From assembly GCA_002753155.1 (NCBI GenBank), contig PDZW01000027.1, positions 1 to 39,556 of the forward strand: a DNA stretch of 39,556 nt, read 5' to 3'. The DNA is from Alphaproteobacteria bacterium WMHbin7. Its GTDB lineage: Bacteria; Pseudomonadota; Alphaproteobacteria; Rhodospirillales; WMHbin7. Under the pieces are notes generated by a model, which worked only from the letters and a program-made list of their open reading frames with translations, was not told where the DNA came from and did no database searches. A program made the translations under genes and the position numbers. Shown piece by piece: positions 30,639-39,556 of this stretch; position 1 is the first letter of the stretch, and every line of letters begins with the position of its first letter.

Positions 30639-30725
30639 TTCCCTTTCAGATCATCTCCTTGAAATAATTCACCGGAATCCTGTGAATTGTCCCCTGCGGG
30701 TAGGGTGTTCCCCTCCTAAAACGGT

Positions 30726-30753
30726 TTGACGTCATTCCTGCGCTCTGCTAGAC
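30726..30753 (+). promoter_or_regulatory. Probable promoter of the nuo operon
   Basis: TTGACG (30726-30731) is followed at 16 bases by CTAGAC (30748-30753), the same pair of words as in front of hupB. It lies about 100 bases upstream of nuoA, after the tRNA-Asp gene. Nothing else was identified between the tRNA and nuoA. Confidence 0.55.
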
Positions 30754-30853
30754 CTCGGAGCAGGGAGACCGTCGATGCCGTCACAAGAACGGCGGGGCGG
30801 ACCGCGTCCCCCCAAGGGGTGCGCGTCGTCAAGAACGAACAAGGGGCTTCGAG

Positions 30854-31228
30854 GTGAGTGACATGGACATCCTGCTCCAGGAATACCTCCCAATCCTGGT
30901 CTTTCTGGGTATTGCCATCGCCATTGCCGTGATCGCCATTGGTGCCTCGTGGATCGTCGGCCATCAGAAACCCGATACCGAAAAATCCTCGCCCTATGAA
31001 TGCGGCTTCGAGCCCTTCTCGGACGCGCGCTCGAAATTCGATGTGCGCTTCTATCTGGTCTCCATCTTGTTCATCATCTTCGATCTGGAAGTGGCCTTCC
31101 TTTTCCCCTGGGCGGTTTCGCTGGGCGATATCGGGCTGTTCGGCTATTGGTCGATGATGATTTTCCTGGCCGTCCTTACCGTCGGCTTCGTCTATGAATG
31201 GAAGAAGGGAGCCCTGGAATGGGAGTGA
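30854..31228 (+). CDS. nuoA: NADH-quinone oxidoreductase subunit A
   Basis: The 124-residue membrane subunit of complex I has three transmembrane helices (about 10-32, 68-90 and 95-115). It carries the conserved loop [21 protein letters not shown], with the Cys of the quinone-site switch. It forms part of the junction between peripheral and membrane arms. The start may be GTG 30854 (gag ggc upstream is weak) or ATG 30863, three codons later. Its last 10 bases overlap nuoB, which suggests translational coupling. It opens the nuoABCDEFGHIJ operon. Confidence 0.96.
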   Translation: MSDMDILLQEYLPILVFLGIAIAIAVIAIGASWIVGHQKPDTEKSSPYECGFEPFSDARSKFDVRFYLVSILFIIFDLEVAFLFPWAVSLGDIGLFGYWSMMIFLAVLTVGFVYEWKKGALEWE

Positions 31229-31743
31229 CCCTGACCAAGGACATGCCCCCCGACGCCCTGGCGGCGGCCGTGGCGGGCGAGGTGGCCGACAAGGGCTTCC
31301 TGCTCACCAGCGTCGATGCGGTGGTGAACTGGGCCAGAACCGGCAGCATGTGGCCGATGACCTTTGGCTTGGCCTGCTGCGCCGTTGAGATGATCCATGC
31401 CGGTTGTTCGCGCTACGATCTCGACCGCTTCGGCGTGGTCTTTCGTCCCAGCCCCCGCCAATCCGATCTGATGATCGTGGCCGGAACGCTGACCAACAAG
31501 ATGGCGCCCGCCCTTCGCAAGGTCTATGACCAGATGCCCGAGCCGCGCTATGTGATGTCGATGGGCTCGTGCGCCAATGGCGGCGGCTATTATCATTATT
31601 CCTATTCCGTGGTGCGCGGTTGCGACCGCATCGTGCCGGTGGACGTGTATGTTCCCGGATGCCCCCCAACCGCCGAGGCGCTGATCTACGGCATTCTGCA
31701 ATTGCAGAAGCGGATCCGGCGCACCGGGACCATCATGCGATAG
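31219..31743 (+). CDS. nuoB: NADH-quinone oxidoreductase subunit B
   Basis: The 174-residue subunit binds the terminal [4Fe-4S] cluster N2 that passes electrons to quinone. The ligands are visible as tandem Cys in GLACCAVEM, then [12 protein letters not shown] and [11 protein letters not shown]. The start ATG 31219 overlaps the end of nuoA; an upstream in-frame ATG (31198) would add seven residues inside nuoA and is less likely. It is cytoplasmic-side, in the connecting module of complex I, next to NuoD. Confidence 0.97.
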   Translation: MGVTLTKDMPPDALAAAVAGEVADKGFLLTSVDAVVNWARTGSMWPMTFGLACCAVEMIHAGCSRYDLDRFGVVFRPSPRQSDLMIVAGTLTNKMAPALRKVYDQMPEPRYVMSMGSCANGGGYYHYSYSVVRGCDRIVPVDVYVPGCPPTAEALIYGILQLQKRIRRTGTIMR

Positions 31744-31753
31744 GCGATCAGCG

Positions 31754-32344
31754 ATGACTCTTCCGCTCGATGAATTGGGAAGCGCCATTGAGGCGGCTCT
31801 GCCGGACGATGTCCTTGGCACCCATCTTGAGAAGGGCGAACTGGTCGTGCTGTCGCGCATGGGCGGCATCGGTCATGTCCTGACGCATCTGCGCGATGAC
31901 TCAAGCTGCATGTTCAAGCAATTGATGGATATCTGCGGCGCCGATTACCCGGATCGCGAACACCGTTTCGAGGTGGTCTATAATCTTTTGTCGCTGAAGC
32001 ATAACCAGCGGGTGCGCGTGAAGGTTTTGGCCGACGAGGGCGATGCCGTTCCCACCGTGACCGGCGTTTTTTCCACGGCAGGCTGGTTCGAGCGCGAAGT
32101 CTTCGACATGTACGGCATTCCCTTTGATCAGCACCCCGATCTGCGCCGCCTGCTGACGGATTACAATTTCGAGGGCTATCCTCTGCGCAAGGATTTCCCG
32201 CTGACCGGCTATTACGAAGTGCGCTACGACGACGAAACCAAGCGCATCGTCTACGAGCCGGTCAAGCTGGTGCAGGAATTCCGCAATTTCGATTTCTTGA
32301 GCCCCTGGGAGGGCATGGTCACCAAGGGCGAGGCGAAGGGTTAG
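31754..32344 (+). CDS. nuoC: NADH-quinone oxidoreductase subunit C
   Basis: The 196-residue subunit has the 30-kDa signature ERE.FDMYGI.F..HPDLRR.L and the C-terminal [19 protein letters not shown]. It lines the side of the quinone module and has no cofactor. It is separate from nuoD, as in most alphaproteobacteria and mitochondria, unlike the fused nuoCD of enterobacteria. It starts 10 bases after nuoB and ends 3 bases before nuoD. Confidence 0.97.
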   Translation: MTLPLDELGSAIEAALPDDVLGTHLEKGELVVLSRMGGIGHVLTHLRDDSSCMFKQLMDICGADYPDREHRFEVVYNLLSLKHNQRVRVKVLADEGDAVPTVTGVFSTAGWFEREVFDMYGIPFDQHPDLRRLLTDYNFEGYPLRKDFPLTGYYEVRYDDETKRIVYEPVKLVQEFRNFDFLSPWEGMVTKGEAKG

Positions 32345-32347
32345 GCG

Positions 32348-33526
32348 ATGGGGACGAGCGAGGACCAGACCTACTTCGTCAATTTTGGCCCGCAGCATCC
32401 GGCCGCGCACGGCGTGCTGCGTCTTGTGCTGGGCTTGTCGGGCGAGGTGGTGGAACGGGCTGATCCGCATATCGGGCTGTTACATCGCGGCACCGAAAAG
32501 CTGATCGAAAACAAGACCTATCTGCAGGCGACGCCCTATTTCGACCGCCTGGATTATGTCGGCACCATGAACCAGGAGCACGCTTTCGTGCTGGCCGTGG
32601 AAAAGCTGATGGGCATCGAGGTTCCGGCCCGGGGCAAGATGATCCGCACGCTTTACTGCGAGATCGGGCGCATCCTCAATCATCTGCTCAACATCACGGC
32701 CTATGTGATGGACGTGGGCGGCATGACCCCCATTCTGTGGGGCTTCGAGGAACGCGAAAAGCTGATGGAATTCTACGAGCGGGCCTGCGGGGCTCGTCTG
32801 CATGCTAATTATTTCCGCCCGGGTGGTGTGTCCTTCGATACGCCCCAGGCGCTTTTGGACGATATCGGCGCCTGGACCGAAAGCTTTCCCAAGATCATCG
32901 ACGATATCGAGACCCTGGTTACTGAGAACCGCATCTTCAAGCAGCGCACGGTGGATATCGGCATCGTTTCGCCCGAGCAGGCGCTGGACTGGGGTTTTTC
33001 AGGCCCCAATCTTCGGGCTTCCGGCATCGCCTGGGATTTGCGCAAGTCGCAGCCCTATGACAGCTATGCCGAGATGGATTTCGACATCCCCATCTGCAAG
33101 CATGGCGACTGCTACGACCGCTATCTGATCCGCATGGTCGAGATGCGGGAATCCGTGAAGATCATCAAGCAGTGCCTGGCCAAGATGCCGGGCGGGCCTG
33201 CCAAGGCGGAAGACCGCAAGGTGACGCCGCCACCCCGGGCCGAGATGAAGCGCTCGATGGAAGCGCTGATTCATCATTTCAAGCTGTTCACCGAGGGTTT
33301 GCGCGTTCCGGCAGGCGAGACCTATACGGCGGTCGAGGCCCCCAAGGGCGAATTCGCCGTCTATCTGGTTTCGGACGGCACTAATCGTCCCTATCGCTGC
33401 AAGATCAGGGCGCCGGGATATGCCCATCTGCAGGCCCTCGAGATGATGGGCAAGGGCCATATGCTGGCCGACGTGGTGGCCATCATCGGTTCCATCGACA
33501 TTGTTTTCGGCGAGATCGACCGATGA
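32348..33526 (+). CDS. nuoD: NADH-quinone oxidoreductase subunit D
   Basis: The 392-residue 49-kDa subunit begins with the quinone-loop sequence [22 protein letters not shown] (conserved His residues near the quinone headgroup). It continues with [14 protein letters not shown] and ends in the conserved DIVFGEIDR. It forms the quinone-binding pocket with NuoB. The stop overlaps the nuoE start by 4 bases (ATGA). Confidence 0.98.
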   Translation: MGTSEDQTYFVNFGPQHPAAHGVLRLVLGLSGEVVERADPHIGLLHRGTEKLIENKTYLQATPYFDRLDYVGTMNQEHAFVLAVEKLMGIEVPARGKMIRTLYCEIGRILNHLLNITAYVMDVGGMTPILWGFEEREKLMEFYERACGARLHANYFRPGGVSFDTPQALLDDIGAWTESFPKIIDDIETLVTENRIFKQRTVDIGIVSPEQALDWGFSGPNLRASGIAWDLRKSQPYDSYAEMDFDIPICKHGDCYDRYLIRMVEMRESVKIIKQCLAKMPGGPAKAEDRKVTPPPRAEMKRSMEALIHHFKLFTEGLRVPAGETYTAVEAPKGEFAVYLVSDGTNRPYRCKIRAPGYAHLQALEMMGKGHMLADVVAIIGSIDIVFGEIDR

Positions 33527-34116
33527 GTCTGCACCGCGAAGAACCCAAAAGCTTTTCCTTCGACGCCGAGACATTGGTCAAGGCCAAGCAGGTCATCGCC
33601 AAATATCCCGAGGGGCGGAGCAGAAGCGCTGTCATGCCTCTGCTCGATCTGGCCCAGCGTCAGGTCGGCGGCTGGCTGCCTCGCGCTGCCATGGATTACG
33701 TGGCCCAGTTTCTGGGGCTTGATCCCATCAAGGTGTACGAGGTGGCGCATTTCTACACCATGTACAATACGAAGCCGGTAGGACGTCACCATGTCCAGGT
33801 CTGCACCAATCTGCCCTGCTGGCTTCGGGGCTCGGACCAGGTGGTCTCGGCTTGCAAGAAGACGTTGGGCATCGGTGTAGGCGAAACCACGCCCGACGGA
33901 CAGTTCACGCTGTCCGAGGTGGAGTGTGCGGGGGCCTGCGTCAATGCGCCCGTGGCCGCCATCAACGATGATTATTTCGAGGATCTGGACGAGGAAAGCG
34001 TCACCCGCGTGCTGGAAGCCATCAAGCGCGGCGAGACACCCAAGCATGGCCCGCAAAACGGACGAATGAATTCAGCGCCCTTGGGCGGCCCCACCACCTT
34101 GAAGGGGGAGGGCTGA
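33523..34116 (+). CDS. nuoE: NADH-quinone oxidoreductase subunit E
   Basis: The 197-residue 24-kDa subunit has a thioredoxin-like fold with the [2Fe-2S] cluster N1a. The ligands are in [13 protein letters not shown] and [11 protein letters not shown]. It belongs to the NADH-dehydrogenase module with NuoF and NuoG. The last 25 residues ([23 protein letters not shown]) are a flexible tail seen in alphaproteobacterial NuoE. The start overlaps nuoD, and nuoF follows after 3 bases. Confidence 0.97.
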   Translation: MSLHREEPKSFSFDAETLVKAKQVIAKYPEGRSRSAVMPLLDLAQRQVGGWLPRAAMDYVAQFLGLDPIKVYEVAHFYTMYNTKPVGRHHVQVCTNLPCWLRGSDQVVSACKKTLGIGVGETTPDGQFTLSEVECAGACVNAPVAAINDDYFEDLDEESVTRVLEAIKRGETPKHGPQNGRMNSAPLGGPTTLKGEG

Positions 34117-34119
34117 ACC

Positions 34120-35397
34120 ATGTTGGCTGATAAGGACCGCATTTTCACCAATCTCTACGGCCAGCATGATTTCGGGCTTAAGGGTGCGAAGTCGCGCGGT
34201 GACTGGGACGGCACCAAGGACATTCTGGCCAAGGGCCGCGAATGGATCATCAATGAGGTGAAGACCTCGGGCCTGCGTGGTCGTGGCGGCGCCGGATTCT
34301 CGACCGGTGTCAAATGGTCCTTCATGCCCAAGGAAGTGGGGGCCAGGCCGCATTTCCTGGTGGTCAATGCCGATGAGGGCGAGCCCGGAACCTGCAAGGA
34401 CCGCGAGATTCTGCGCCACGATCCGCACAAGCTGGTCGAAGGTTGTCTGATCGCCGGTTTCGCCGTGCAGGCCCATGCCGCCTATATCTATGTGCGCGGC
34501 GAATTCTTTCGCGAGGCCGAGAATCTTCAAGCTGCCATCGATCAGGCCCGCGAAGCCGGGCTGATCGGCAAGAATGCCTGCGGCTCGGGCTGGGATTTCG
34601 AGGTTTATGTCCATCGCGGCATGGGGGCCTATGTCTGCGGCGAGGAATCGGCCCTGATCGAAAGCCTCGAGGGCAAAAAGGGCCAGCCGCGCTTGAAGCC
34701 GCCTTTCCCAGCCGGTGTCGGTCTTTATGGCTGTCCCACCACGGTCAACAATGTGGAATCGATAGCCGTGGTGGCGACGATCCTGCGAAGGGGTGCAACC
34801 TGGTTCTCGAGTTTTGGGCGGCCCAACAACACGGGCACCAAGCTGTTCTGCATTTCGGGCCATGTCAACAAGCCCTGCAATGTCGAGGAATCGATGAGCA
34901 TTCCGTTAAGGGAGCTTATCGAGAAGCATGCGGGCGGCGTGCGTGGCGGCTGGGACAATCTGTTGGGAATCATCCCCGGCGGCTCGTCGGTGCCGGTGCT
35001 GACCAAGGATGTCTGCGATAACGTGCTGATGGATTTCGACGCGCTTCGCGAAGTGCGCTCTGGCCTGGGCACCGCCGCCGTCATCGTGATGGACAAATCC
35101 ACCGATATCGTGAAGGCGATCGCAAGGCTTTCCTACTTCTACAAGCATGAAAGCTGCGGACAGTGCACGCCTTGCCGCGAGGGAACCGGCTGGATGTGGC
35201 GCATGATGGAGCGCATGGTCTCGGGCGAGGCCGAGATCGAGGAAATCGACATGCTGGACGAGGTGACGCGTCAGGTCGAGGGCCATACCATCTGCGCGCT
35301 CGGCGACGCCGCCGCCTGGCCGATCCAGGGATTGATCCGCAATTTCAGGCCCGAGATGGAGCGCCGCATTCTGGCGCGCCGTCAGGCCAGACTGTAA
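34120..35397 (+). CDS. nuoF: NADH-quinone oxidoreductase subunit F
   Basis: The 425-residue 51-kDa subunit binds NADH and FMN through [15 protein letters not shown] (about 54-68) and [13 protein letters not shown]. It holds [4Fe-4S] cluster N3 through [15 protein letters not shown] and a final Cys in [12 protein letters not shown]. It is the entry point of electrons into complex I. The length and motifs are complete. Confidence 0.98.
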   Translation: MLADKDRIFTNLYGQHDFGLKGAKSRGDWDGTKDILAKGREWIINEVKTSGLRGRGGAGFSTGVKWSFMPKEVGARPHFLVVNADEGEPGTCKDREILRHDPHKLVEGCLIAGFAVQAHAAYIYVRGEFFREAENLQAAIDQAREAGLIGKNACGSGWDFEVYVHRGMGAYVCGEESALIESLEGKKGQPRLKPPFPAGVGLYGCPTTVNNVESIAVVATILRRGATWFSSFGRPNNTGTKLFCISGHVNKPCNVEESMSIPLRELIEKHAGGVRGGWDNLLGIIPGGSSVPVLTKDVCDNVLMDFDALREVRSGLGTAAVIVMDKSTDIVKAIARLSYFYKHESCGQCTPCREGTGWMWRMMERMVSGEAEIEEIDMLDEVTRQVEGHTICALGDAAAWPIQGLIRNFRPEMERRILARRQARL

Positions 35398-35415
35398 CGG
35401 CAAGGACGGAAAACG

Positions 35416-37479
35416 ATGCCGAAGCTTACGATCGACGGCCAGGAAATCGAGGTTCCCGCCAACACCACGGTGTTGCAGGCGGCCGAGATGCTGGGCATCG
35501 AGATTCCGCGCTTCTGCTATCACGAACGCTTGAGCATCGCGGGCAATTGCCGCATGTGTCTGGTCGAAGTGGAAAAGGCGCCCAAACCCGTCGCTTCCTG
35601 CGCCATGCCGGTGGGCGAGGGGATGGTGGTGCGCACCAGCACCCCCAACGTGCTGAAGGCGCGCCGGGGCGTGATGGAACTGATCCTGATCAACCACCCC
35701 CTGGATTGCCCGATCTGCGATCAGGGCGGCGAATGCGATCTGCAGGATCAGGCGGTGGCCTTCGGGCGCGATCATGGGCGCTATGCCGAAAAGAAGCATG
35801 CCGTGCGGCGCAAGAATTTCGGCCCCCTGATCAAGGCCGAGATGACCCGCTGCATTCATTGCACCCGCTGCATCCGCTTTACCACCGAGGTGGCGGGGGT
35901 GCCCGATCTGGGCGGCATCGGCCGGGGCGAGCATATGGAAATCGACACCTATGTCGATAAGGCCATCGGCACGGAATTGTCGGGCTGTCTGATCGATCTG
36001 TGCCCGGTGGGGGCACTGACCAGTGCACCTTATGCCTTCAGGGCGCGGCCCTGGGAGTTGAAGAAGACCGAGACCATCGATGCGCTGGATGCCGTGGGCT
36101 CTCATATTCGCGCCGACAGCAAGGGCGGCGAAGTTCTGCGCGTCATGCCGCGCAACAATGACGACATCAACGAGGAATGGCTGGGCGATAAAAGCCGCTT
36201 TGCCATCGATGGCCTGATGCGCCAGCGCCTGGATCGGCCCTATATCCGTGAGAACGGGAAGTTGCGCGAAGCCACATGGGACGAAGCCCTGTCGCTGGTT
36301 TCCGCCAAGCTGAAAAATACAGACGCCAAGGCAATGGCCGCCATCGCAGGCGATCTGGCCGATTGTGAATCCGTGGCGGCGCTGAAAGACCTGATGACGG
36401 ACCTTAAAGTATCCAATCTCGATTGCCGCCAGGATTTCGCCCAGATCGATCCTTCTTGTCGCGCCGGCTATCTGTTCAATGCGGGCATAGCCGGAATTGA
36501 ACAGGCCGATGCGCTGCTGATCATCGGCTCGAACCCGCGCAGGGAAGCGCCGGTGATCAATGCCCGTATCCGCAAGCGCTCGCTTAGGGGCGGCTTTCCG
36601 GTGGGCGTCATCGGCCCCAAGATGGACCTGACCTACAAGACCGAGCATTTGGGCGAGAGTGCCGCCCTGATCGAGGCGATTGCCTCTGGTGCGCATCCCT
36701 TTGCCGCCAAATTGAAGGCGGCCAAGAATCCCCTGCTGATACTGGGCATGGGCGCATTGTCGCGCCATGATGGCGGGGCCATTCTAGCGTCGGCGCGCAA
36801 ACTGGCCGAAGCCTGCGGCGTGGTGAAAGAGGGCTGGAACGGATTTTCGGTTCTGCACACGGCAGCAGCGCGCGCAGGCGCTCTTGATCTGGGCTTTGTT
36901 CCTGCCCAGGGTGGACGTGACGTTAAGGGGATTCTGGAGGGCGCCGAGAAGGGCGACATCCAACTGGTCTATCTGCTGGGTGCTGACGAGATCGACATGA
37001 GCCGACTGGGCAGGGCCTTCGTGATCTATCAAGGCCATCATGGCGATGCCGGGGCGCATCGGGCCGACGTTATCCTGCCGGGTGCGGCCTATACCGAAAA
37101 GAACGCCACCTACGTCAACACCGAGGGGCGTGTGCAGCATACGCGTCTGGCTGTCTTTCCGCCCGGTCAGGCTAGAGAGGATTGGAAGATCGTGCGGGCG
37201 GTGGCCGGGGCCATCGGCATCCATATGCCCTACGACAATCTGCCTCAAATCAGGGCGCGACTTTGCGATATGAACGCTGTTTTCGCCAGGGCCGATCTGC
37301 GCCAGCCCGCCGCCTGGGGCGCCTTTGGCAGTGCGGGTACGGTGGCCGACGAGCCATTAAAGACCGCGATTGCCAATTATTACATGACAGACCCCATCGG
37401 CCGGGCCTCGCCCACCATGGCGGTGTGCGTCGAGACCTTCTTAAGCGGCGCCGAGCCCAGGACGGGGACCCATGGCTGA
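35416..37479 (+). CDS. nuoG: NADH-quinone oxidoreductase subunit G
   Basis: The 687-residue subunit has an N-terminal ferredoxin-like domain with the [2Fe-2S] ligands [20 protein letters not shown] and ASCAMP. Next comes the His-Cys cluster site [19 protein letters not shown], then [10 protein letters not shown]. The C-terminal molybdopterin-oxidoreductase-like domain has lost its cofactor. Length matches alphaproteobacterial NuoG (about 690), shorter than the E. coli form. It carries electrons from NuoF toward NuoI. It starts 18 bases after nuoF and overlaps nuoH by 8 bases. Confidence 0.97.
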   Translation: MPKLTIDGQEIEVPANTTVLQAAEMLGIEIPRFCYHERLSIAGNCRMCLVEVEKAPKPVASCAMPVGEGMVVRTSTPNVLKARRGVMELILINHPLDCPICDQGGECDLQDQAVAFGRDHGRYAEKKHAVRRKNFGPLIKAEMTRCIHCTRCIRFTTEVAGVPDLGGIGRGEHMEIDTYVDKAIGTELSGCLIDLCPVGALTSAPYAFRARPWELKKTETIDALDAVGSHIRADSKGGEVLRVMPRNNDDINEEWLGDKSRFAIDGLMRQRLDRPYIRENGKLREATWDEALSLVSAKLKNTDAKAMAAIAGDLADCESVAALKDLMTDLKVSNLDCRQDFAQIDPSCRAGYLFNAGIAGIEQADALLIIGSNPRREAPVINARIRKRSLRGGFPVGVIGPKMDLTYKTEHLGESAALIEAIASGAHPFAAKLKAAKNPLLILGMGALSRHDGGAILASARKLAEACGVVKEGWNGFSVLHTAAARAGALDLGFVPAQGGRDVKGILEGAEKGDIQLVYLLGADEIDMSRLGRAFVIYQGHHGDAGAHRADVILPGAAYTEKNATYVNTEGRVQHTRLAVFPPGQAREDWKIVRAVAGAIGIHMPYDNLPQIRARLCDMNAVFARADLRQPAAWGAFGSAGTVADEPLKTAIANYYMTDPIGRASPTMAVCVETFLSGAEPRTGTHG

Positions 37480-38494
37480 TCTTCTGCTCAATCTCTGGGC
37501 CGACTATCTGTGGCCGCTCTTGTGGATCGTCATTCTGATCGTGGCCATCGTTCTGCCGCTCTTGATCGCGGTGGCCTATCTTACCTATGCCGAACGCAAG
37601 ATCATCGCCGCCATGCAGATGCGCAAAGGCCCCAATGTTGTGGGTCCCTTCGGCCTGTTGCAGCCCATGGCCGACGGATTGAAGCTGTTCTTGAAGGAAA
37701 CCGTGCTGCCCAGCCGGGCCAATGCCACGGTCTATTTCCTGGCTCCCATGATGACCTTCTTCCTGGCCTTGGTCGGCTGGGCGGTCATTCCCTTCGGCGA
37801 GGGCATCGTTCTGGCCGACATCAATGTCGGCATTCTTTACCTCTTCGCCATCTCAAGCCTCGGCGTTTACGGCATCATCATGTCGGGCTGGGCCTCGAAT
37901 TCGAAATACGCCTTTCTGGGCGGGCTTCGCTCGGCTGCCCAGATGGTGTCATATGAAGTCTCGATCGGCTTTGTTCTGATCTCGGTGCTGCTGACCGTGG
38001 GGTCGCTTAACCTGTCCGATGTGGTGATGGCGCAAAAGTCGGTGTGGTTCTTCATTCCGCATCTGCCTATGTTCGTCGTTTTCTTCATCTCCGGTCTGGC
38101 CGAGACCAACCGCTCGCCCTTTGATCTGCCCGAGGCCGAGGCAGAGTTGGTGGCGGGCTACAATGTCGAATATTCCGCCATGCCCTTCGCTCTCTTCTTC
38201 CTGGGCGAATATGCCAACATGATTCTGATGAGCGCCATGACGGTCATTCTGTTCCTGGGCGGTTGGCTGCCCCCCATGGATATCGCCCTCTTCTCTTGGA
38301 TTCCGGGGCCCATCTGGTTCATCGCCAAGATCTGCTTCGTGCTGTTCTTCTTCTTGTGGGTTCGCGCCACCTTCCCGCGCTTCCGCTACGACCAATTGAT
38401 GCGCTTGGGCTGGAAGGTCTTCCTGCCGCTGTCATTGGCCTGGCTGGTGCTTACCGCCAGTGTGCTTCAGTTCACCGGCTTGGTTCCGAAGTGA
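37472..38494 (+). CDS. nuoH: NADH-quinone oxidoreductase subunit H
   Basis: The 340-residue membrane subunit has about eight transmembrane helices. It carries the conserved loops [38 protein letters not shown] and [28 protein letters not shown]. These acidic loops form the quinone chamber entrance and the first link of proton translocation. It overlaps nuoG by 8 bases; nuoI starts 13 bases after its stop. Confidence 0.98.
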   Translation: MADLLLNLWADYLWPLLWIVILIVAIVLPLLIAVAYLTYAERKIIAAMQMRKGPNVVGPFGLLQPMADGLKLFLKETVLPSRANATVYFLAPMMTFFLALVGWAVIPFGEGIVLADINVGILYLFAISSLGVYGIIMSGWASNSKYAFLGGLRSAAQMVSYEVSIGFVLISVLLTVGSLNLSDVVMAQKSVWFFIPHLPMFVVFFISGLAETNRSPFDLPEAEAELVAGYNVEYSAMPFALFFLGEYANMILMSAMTVILFLGGWLPPMDIALFSWIPGPIWFIAKICFVLFFFLWVRATFPRFRYDQLMRLGWKVFLPLSLAWLVLTASVLQFTGLVPK

Positions 38495-38507
38495 GGGGGG
38501 CGGGATC

Positions 38508-38999
38508 ATGAGCTTCATCAACCGCACCGCGCGCGCCTTCTTCCTGGTAGAACTGCTGCAGGGCATGGCCTGTACGCTGAAATATTTCTTCTTCCGCCCC
38601 GCCGTCACCATCAACTACCCCTTCGAGAAGGGGCCGCTTTCCCCCCGCTTTCGTGGCGAGCATGCGCTTAGGCGCTATCCCAATGGCGAGGAGCGCTGCA
38701 TCTCCTGCAAGCTGTGCGAGGCGATCTGTCCGGCACTGGCCATCACCATTGAGGGCGAGGTGCGCGAGGATGGTTCGCGCAGGGCTCGGCGCTACGATAT
38801 CGACATGACGAAGTGCATCTATTGCGGCTTCTGTCAGGAAGCCTGTCCCGTGGATGCCATCGTCGAGGGCCCCAATTTCGAATACGCCACCGAAACAAGG
38901 GCGGAACTGATGTACAACAAGGCCAAGCTGCTCGCCAACGGCGAGCGTTGGGAAACCGAACTGGCAGCGCGCATCGAAGCCGATGCGCCTTACCGGTAG
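38508..38999 (+). CDS. nuoI: NADH-quinone oxidoreductase subunit I
   Basis: The 163-residue subunit has two ferredoxin-type [4Fe-4S] sites, [13 protein letters not shown] and [15 protein letters not shown] (clusters N6a and N6b), relaying electrons to N2 in NuoB. The start is ATG 38508 ([19 protein letters not shown]) with gggcggg upstream. An in-frame start at 38460 would overlap nuoH and add unrelated residues. nuoJ follows 21 bases after the stop. Confidence 0.97.
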   Translation: MSFINRTARAFFLVELLQGMACTLKYFFFRPAVTINYPFEKGPLSPRFRGEHALRRYPNGEERCISCKLCEAICPALAITIEGEVREDGSRRARRYDIDMTKCIYCGFCQEACPVDAIVEGPNFEYATETRAELMYNKAKLLANGERWETELAARIEADAPYR

Positions 39000-39020
39000 G
39001 GCCGTGGAGAGGATGAGACC

Positions 39021-39556
39021 ATGATCCAGGCCGCCGTCTTTTATATGTTCGCCATCCTTGCCGTTCTGGGCGGGGTGGCGGTGATTTCTGCACGCAATCC
39101 CGTGCACTCCGTCTTGTTCCTCATCTTCGTCTTCTTCAATGCGGCGGGCCTGTTCCTGCTTCTGGGCGCCGAGTTCCTGGCCATGGTGCTGGTCGTGGTC
39201 TATGTGGGTGCCGTCGCTGTGCTGTTCTTGTTCGTGGTCATGATGCTCGACATCAATTTCGTCGAACTGCGCCAAGGCTTCCTGACCTATCTGCCGGTGG
39301 GAGCCGCCATCGGCCTGGTCCTTCTGGTCGAACTGGCCAGCGTGTTTGCCGGATGGCATGTCGCCCCCGAAGCCAAGGACGTGATCGCGGCCGCCACACC
39401 CGATCTCATGCAGGTCACCAATACCGAGGCCTTGGGCCAGGTCATCTACACGAAATATGTCTATCTCTTCCAGGCCTCGGGCATGATCTTGCTGGTCGCC
39501 ATGGTGGGCGCCATCATGCTCACACTTCGTAAGCGTCCGCAGACCAAGCGCCAGAG
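39021..39556 (+). CDS. nuoJ: NADH-quinone oxidoreductase subunit J, 3' end beyond the window
   Basis: The frame from ATG 39021 (agagga upstream) is open to the last base and gives 178 residues without a stop, so the end lies outside the window. It begins MIQAAVFYMFAILAVLGGVAV and has the conserved NuoJ parts NPVHSVLFLIFVFFNAAGLFLLLGAEFLAM and VVVYVGAVAVLFLFVVMMLDI. This third helix has the pi-bulge linked to coupling. Five transmembrane helices are visible. Complex I genes nuoK to nuoN are expected next. Confidence 0.95.
   Translation, partial: MIQAAVFYMFAILAVLGGVAVISARNPVHSVLFLIFVFFNAAGLFLLLGAEFLAMVLVVVYVGAVAVLFLFVVMMLDINFVELRQGFLTYLPVGAAIGLVLLVELASVFAGWHVAPEAKDVIAAATPDLMQVTNTEALGQVIYTKYVYLFQASGMILLVAMVGAIMLTLRKRPQTKRQ

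Noticed and set aside
34906..36768. Long minus-strand open frame (620 codons) opposite nuoF and nuoG
   Set aside because: It is a by-product of codon bias in the + strand nuo genes, with no recognisable domain.

Overview
The window comes from a GC-rich alphaproteobacterium, most likely of the Rhodospirillales (Magnetospirillum/Rhodospirillum-like). This rests on the chromosomal order clpX-lon-hupB-tRNA-Val followed by a nuoABCDEFGHIJ operon with separate nuoC and nuoD, and on alphaproteobacterial XRE and Ros/MucR-type regulators. The species cannot be named from sequence alone.

Bases 1 to about 20986 are the right part of a P2-like, contractile-tailed prophage. The + strand late tail module reads sheath end, tube (FII), E with its E' frameshift product, tape measure (T), U and D. 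A seven-gene minus-strand operon follows (4917-6962), headed by an XRE regulator and carrying a secreted thermonuclease. A genetic switch with two XRE repressor-type genes and four copies of one operator (ATGTCA-N5-TGACAT) occupies 6963-7643. To its right are a Cro-like gene, a CII-like regulator and an Ogr/Delta zinc-finger late activator. A long + strand operon (9783-18934, mostly ATGA overlaps) then encodes a primase-helicase, two DNA methyltransferases, TSCPD, DUF5131 and ASCH proteins, an excisionase and a tyrosine integrase. A small accessory cassette (19048-20825), with its own promoter overlapping a perfect palindrome, ends in a Ros-type zinc finger fused to an XRE domain.

The prophage ends at a 46-bp sequence that is the 3' half of tRNA-Pro(CGG), from anticodon loop to CCA (20941-20986). 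The same 46 bp recurs at 23097-23142. Between the copies is a 2.1-kb mini-element with paired TGTAAGTGACT repeats near each end, the C-terminal stub of a second tyrosine recombinase, and a two-gene operon: an ImmA/IrrE-type metallopeptidase and a divergent class III nucleotide-cyclase-like protein. This two-gene cassette at a tRNA integration site is the best candidate in the window for an undescribed, possibly anti-phage, system.

From 23143 onward the DNA is core chromosome: clpX and lon (proteolysis), a palindrome-rich spacer, hupB, tRNA-Val(TAC), a divergent FkbM methyltransferase / TPR-glycosyltransferase-like pair, a small conserved protein, tRNA-Asp(GTC), and the complex I operon running off the right edge inside nuoJ. 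No CRISPR array, rRNA or intact insertion sequence was seen.
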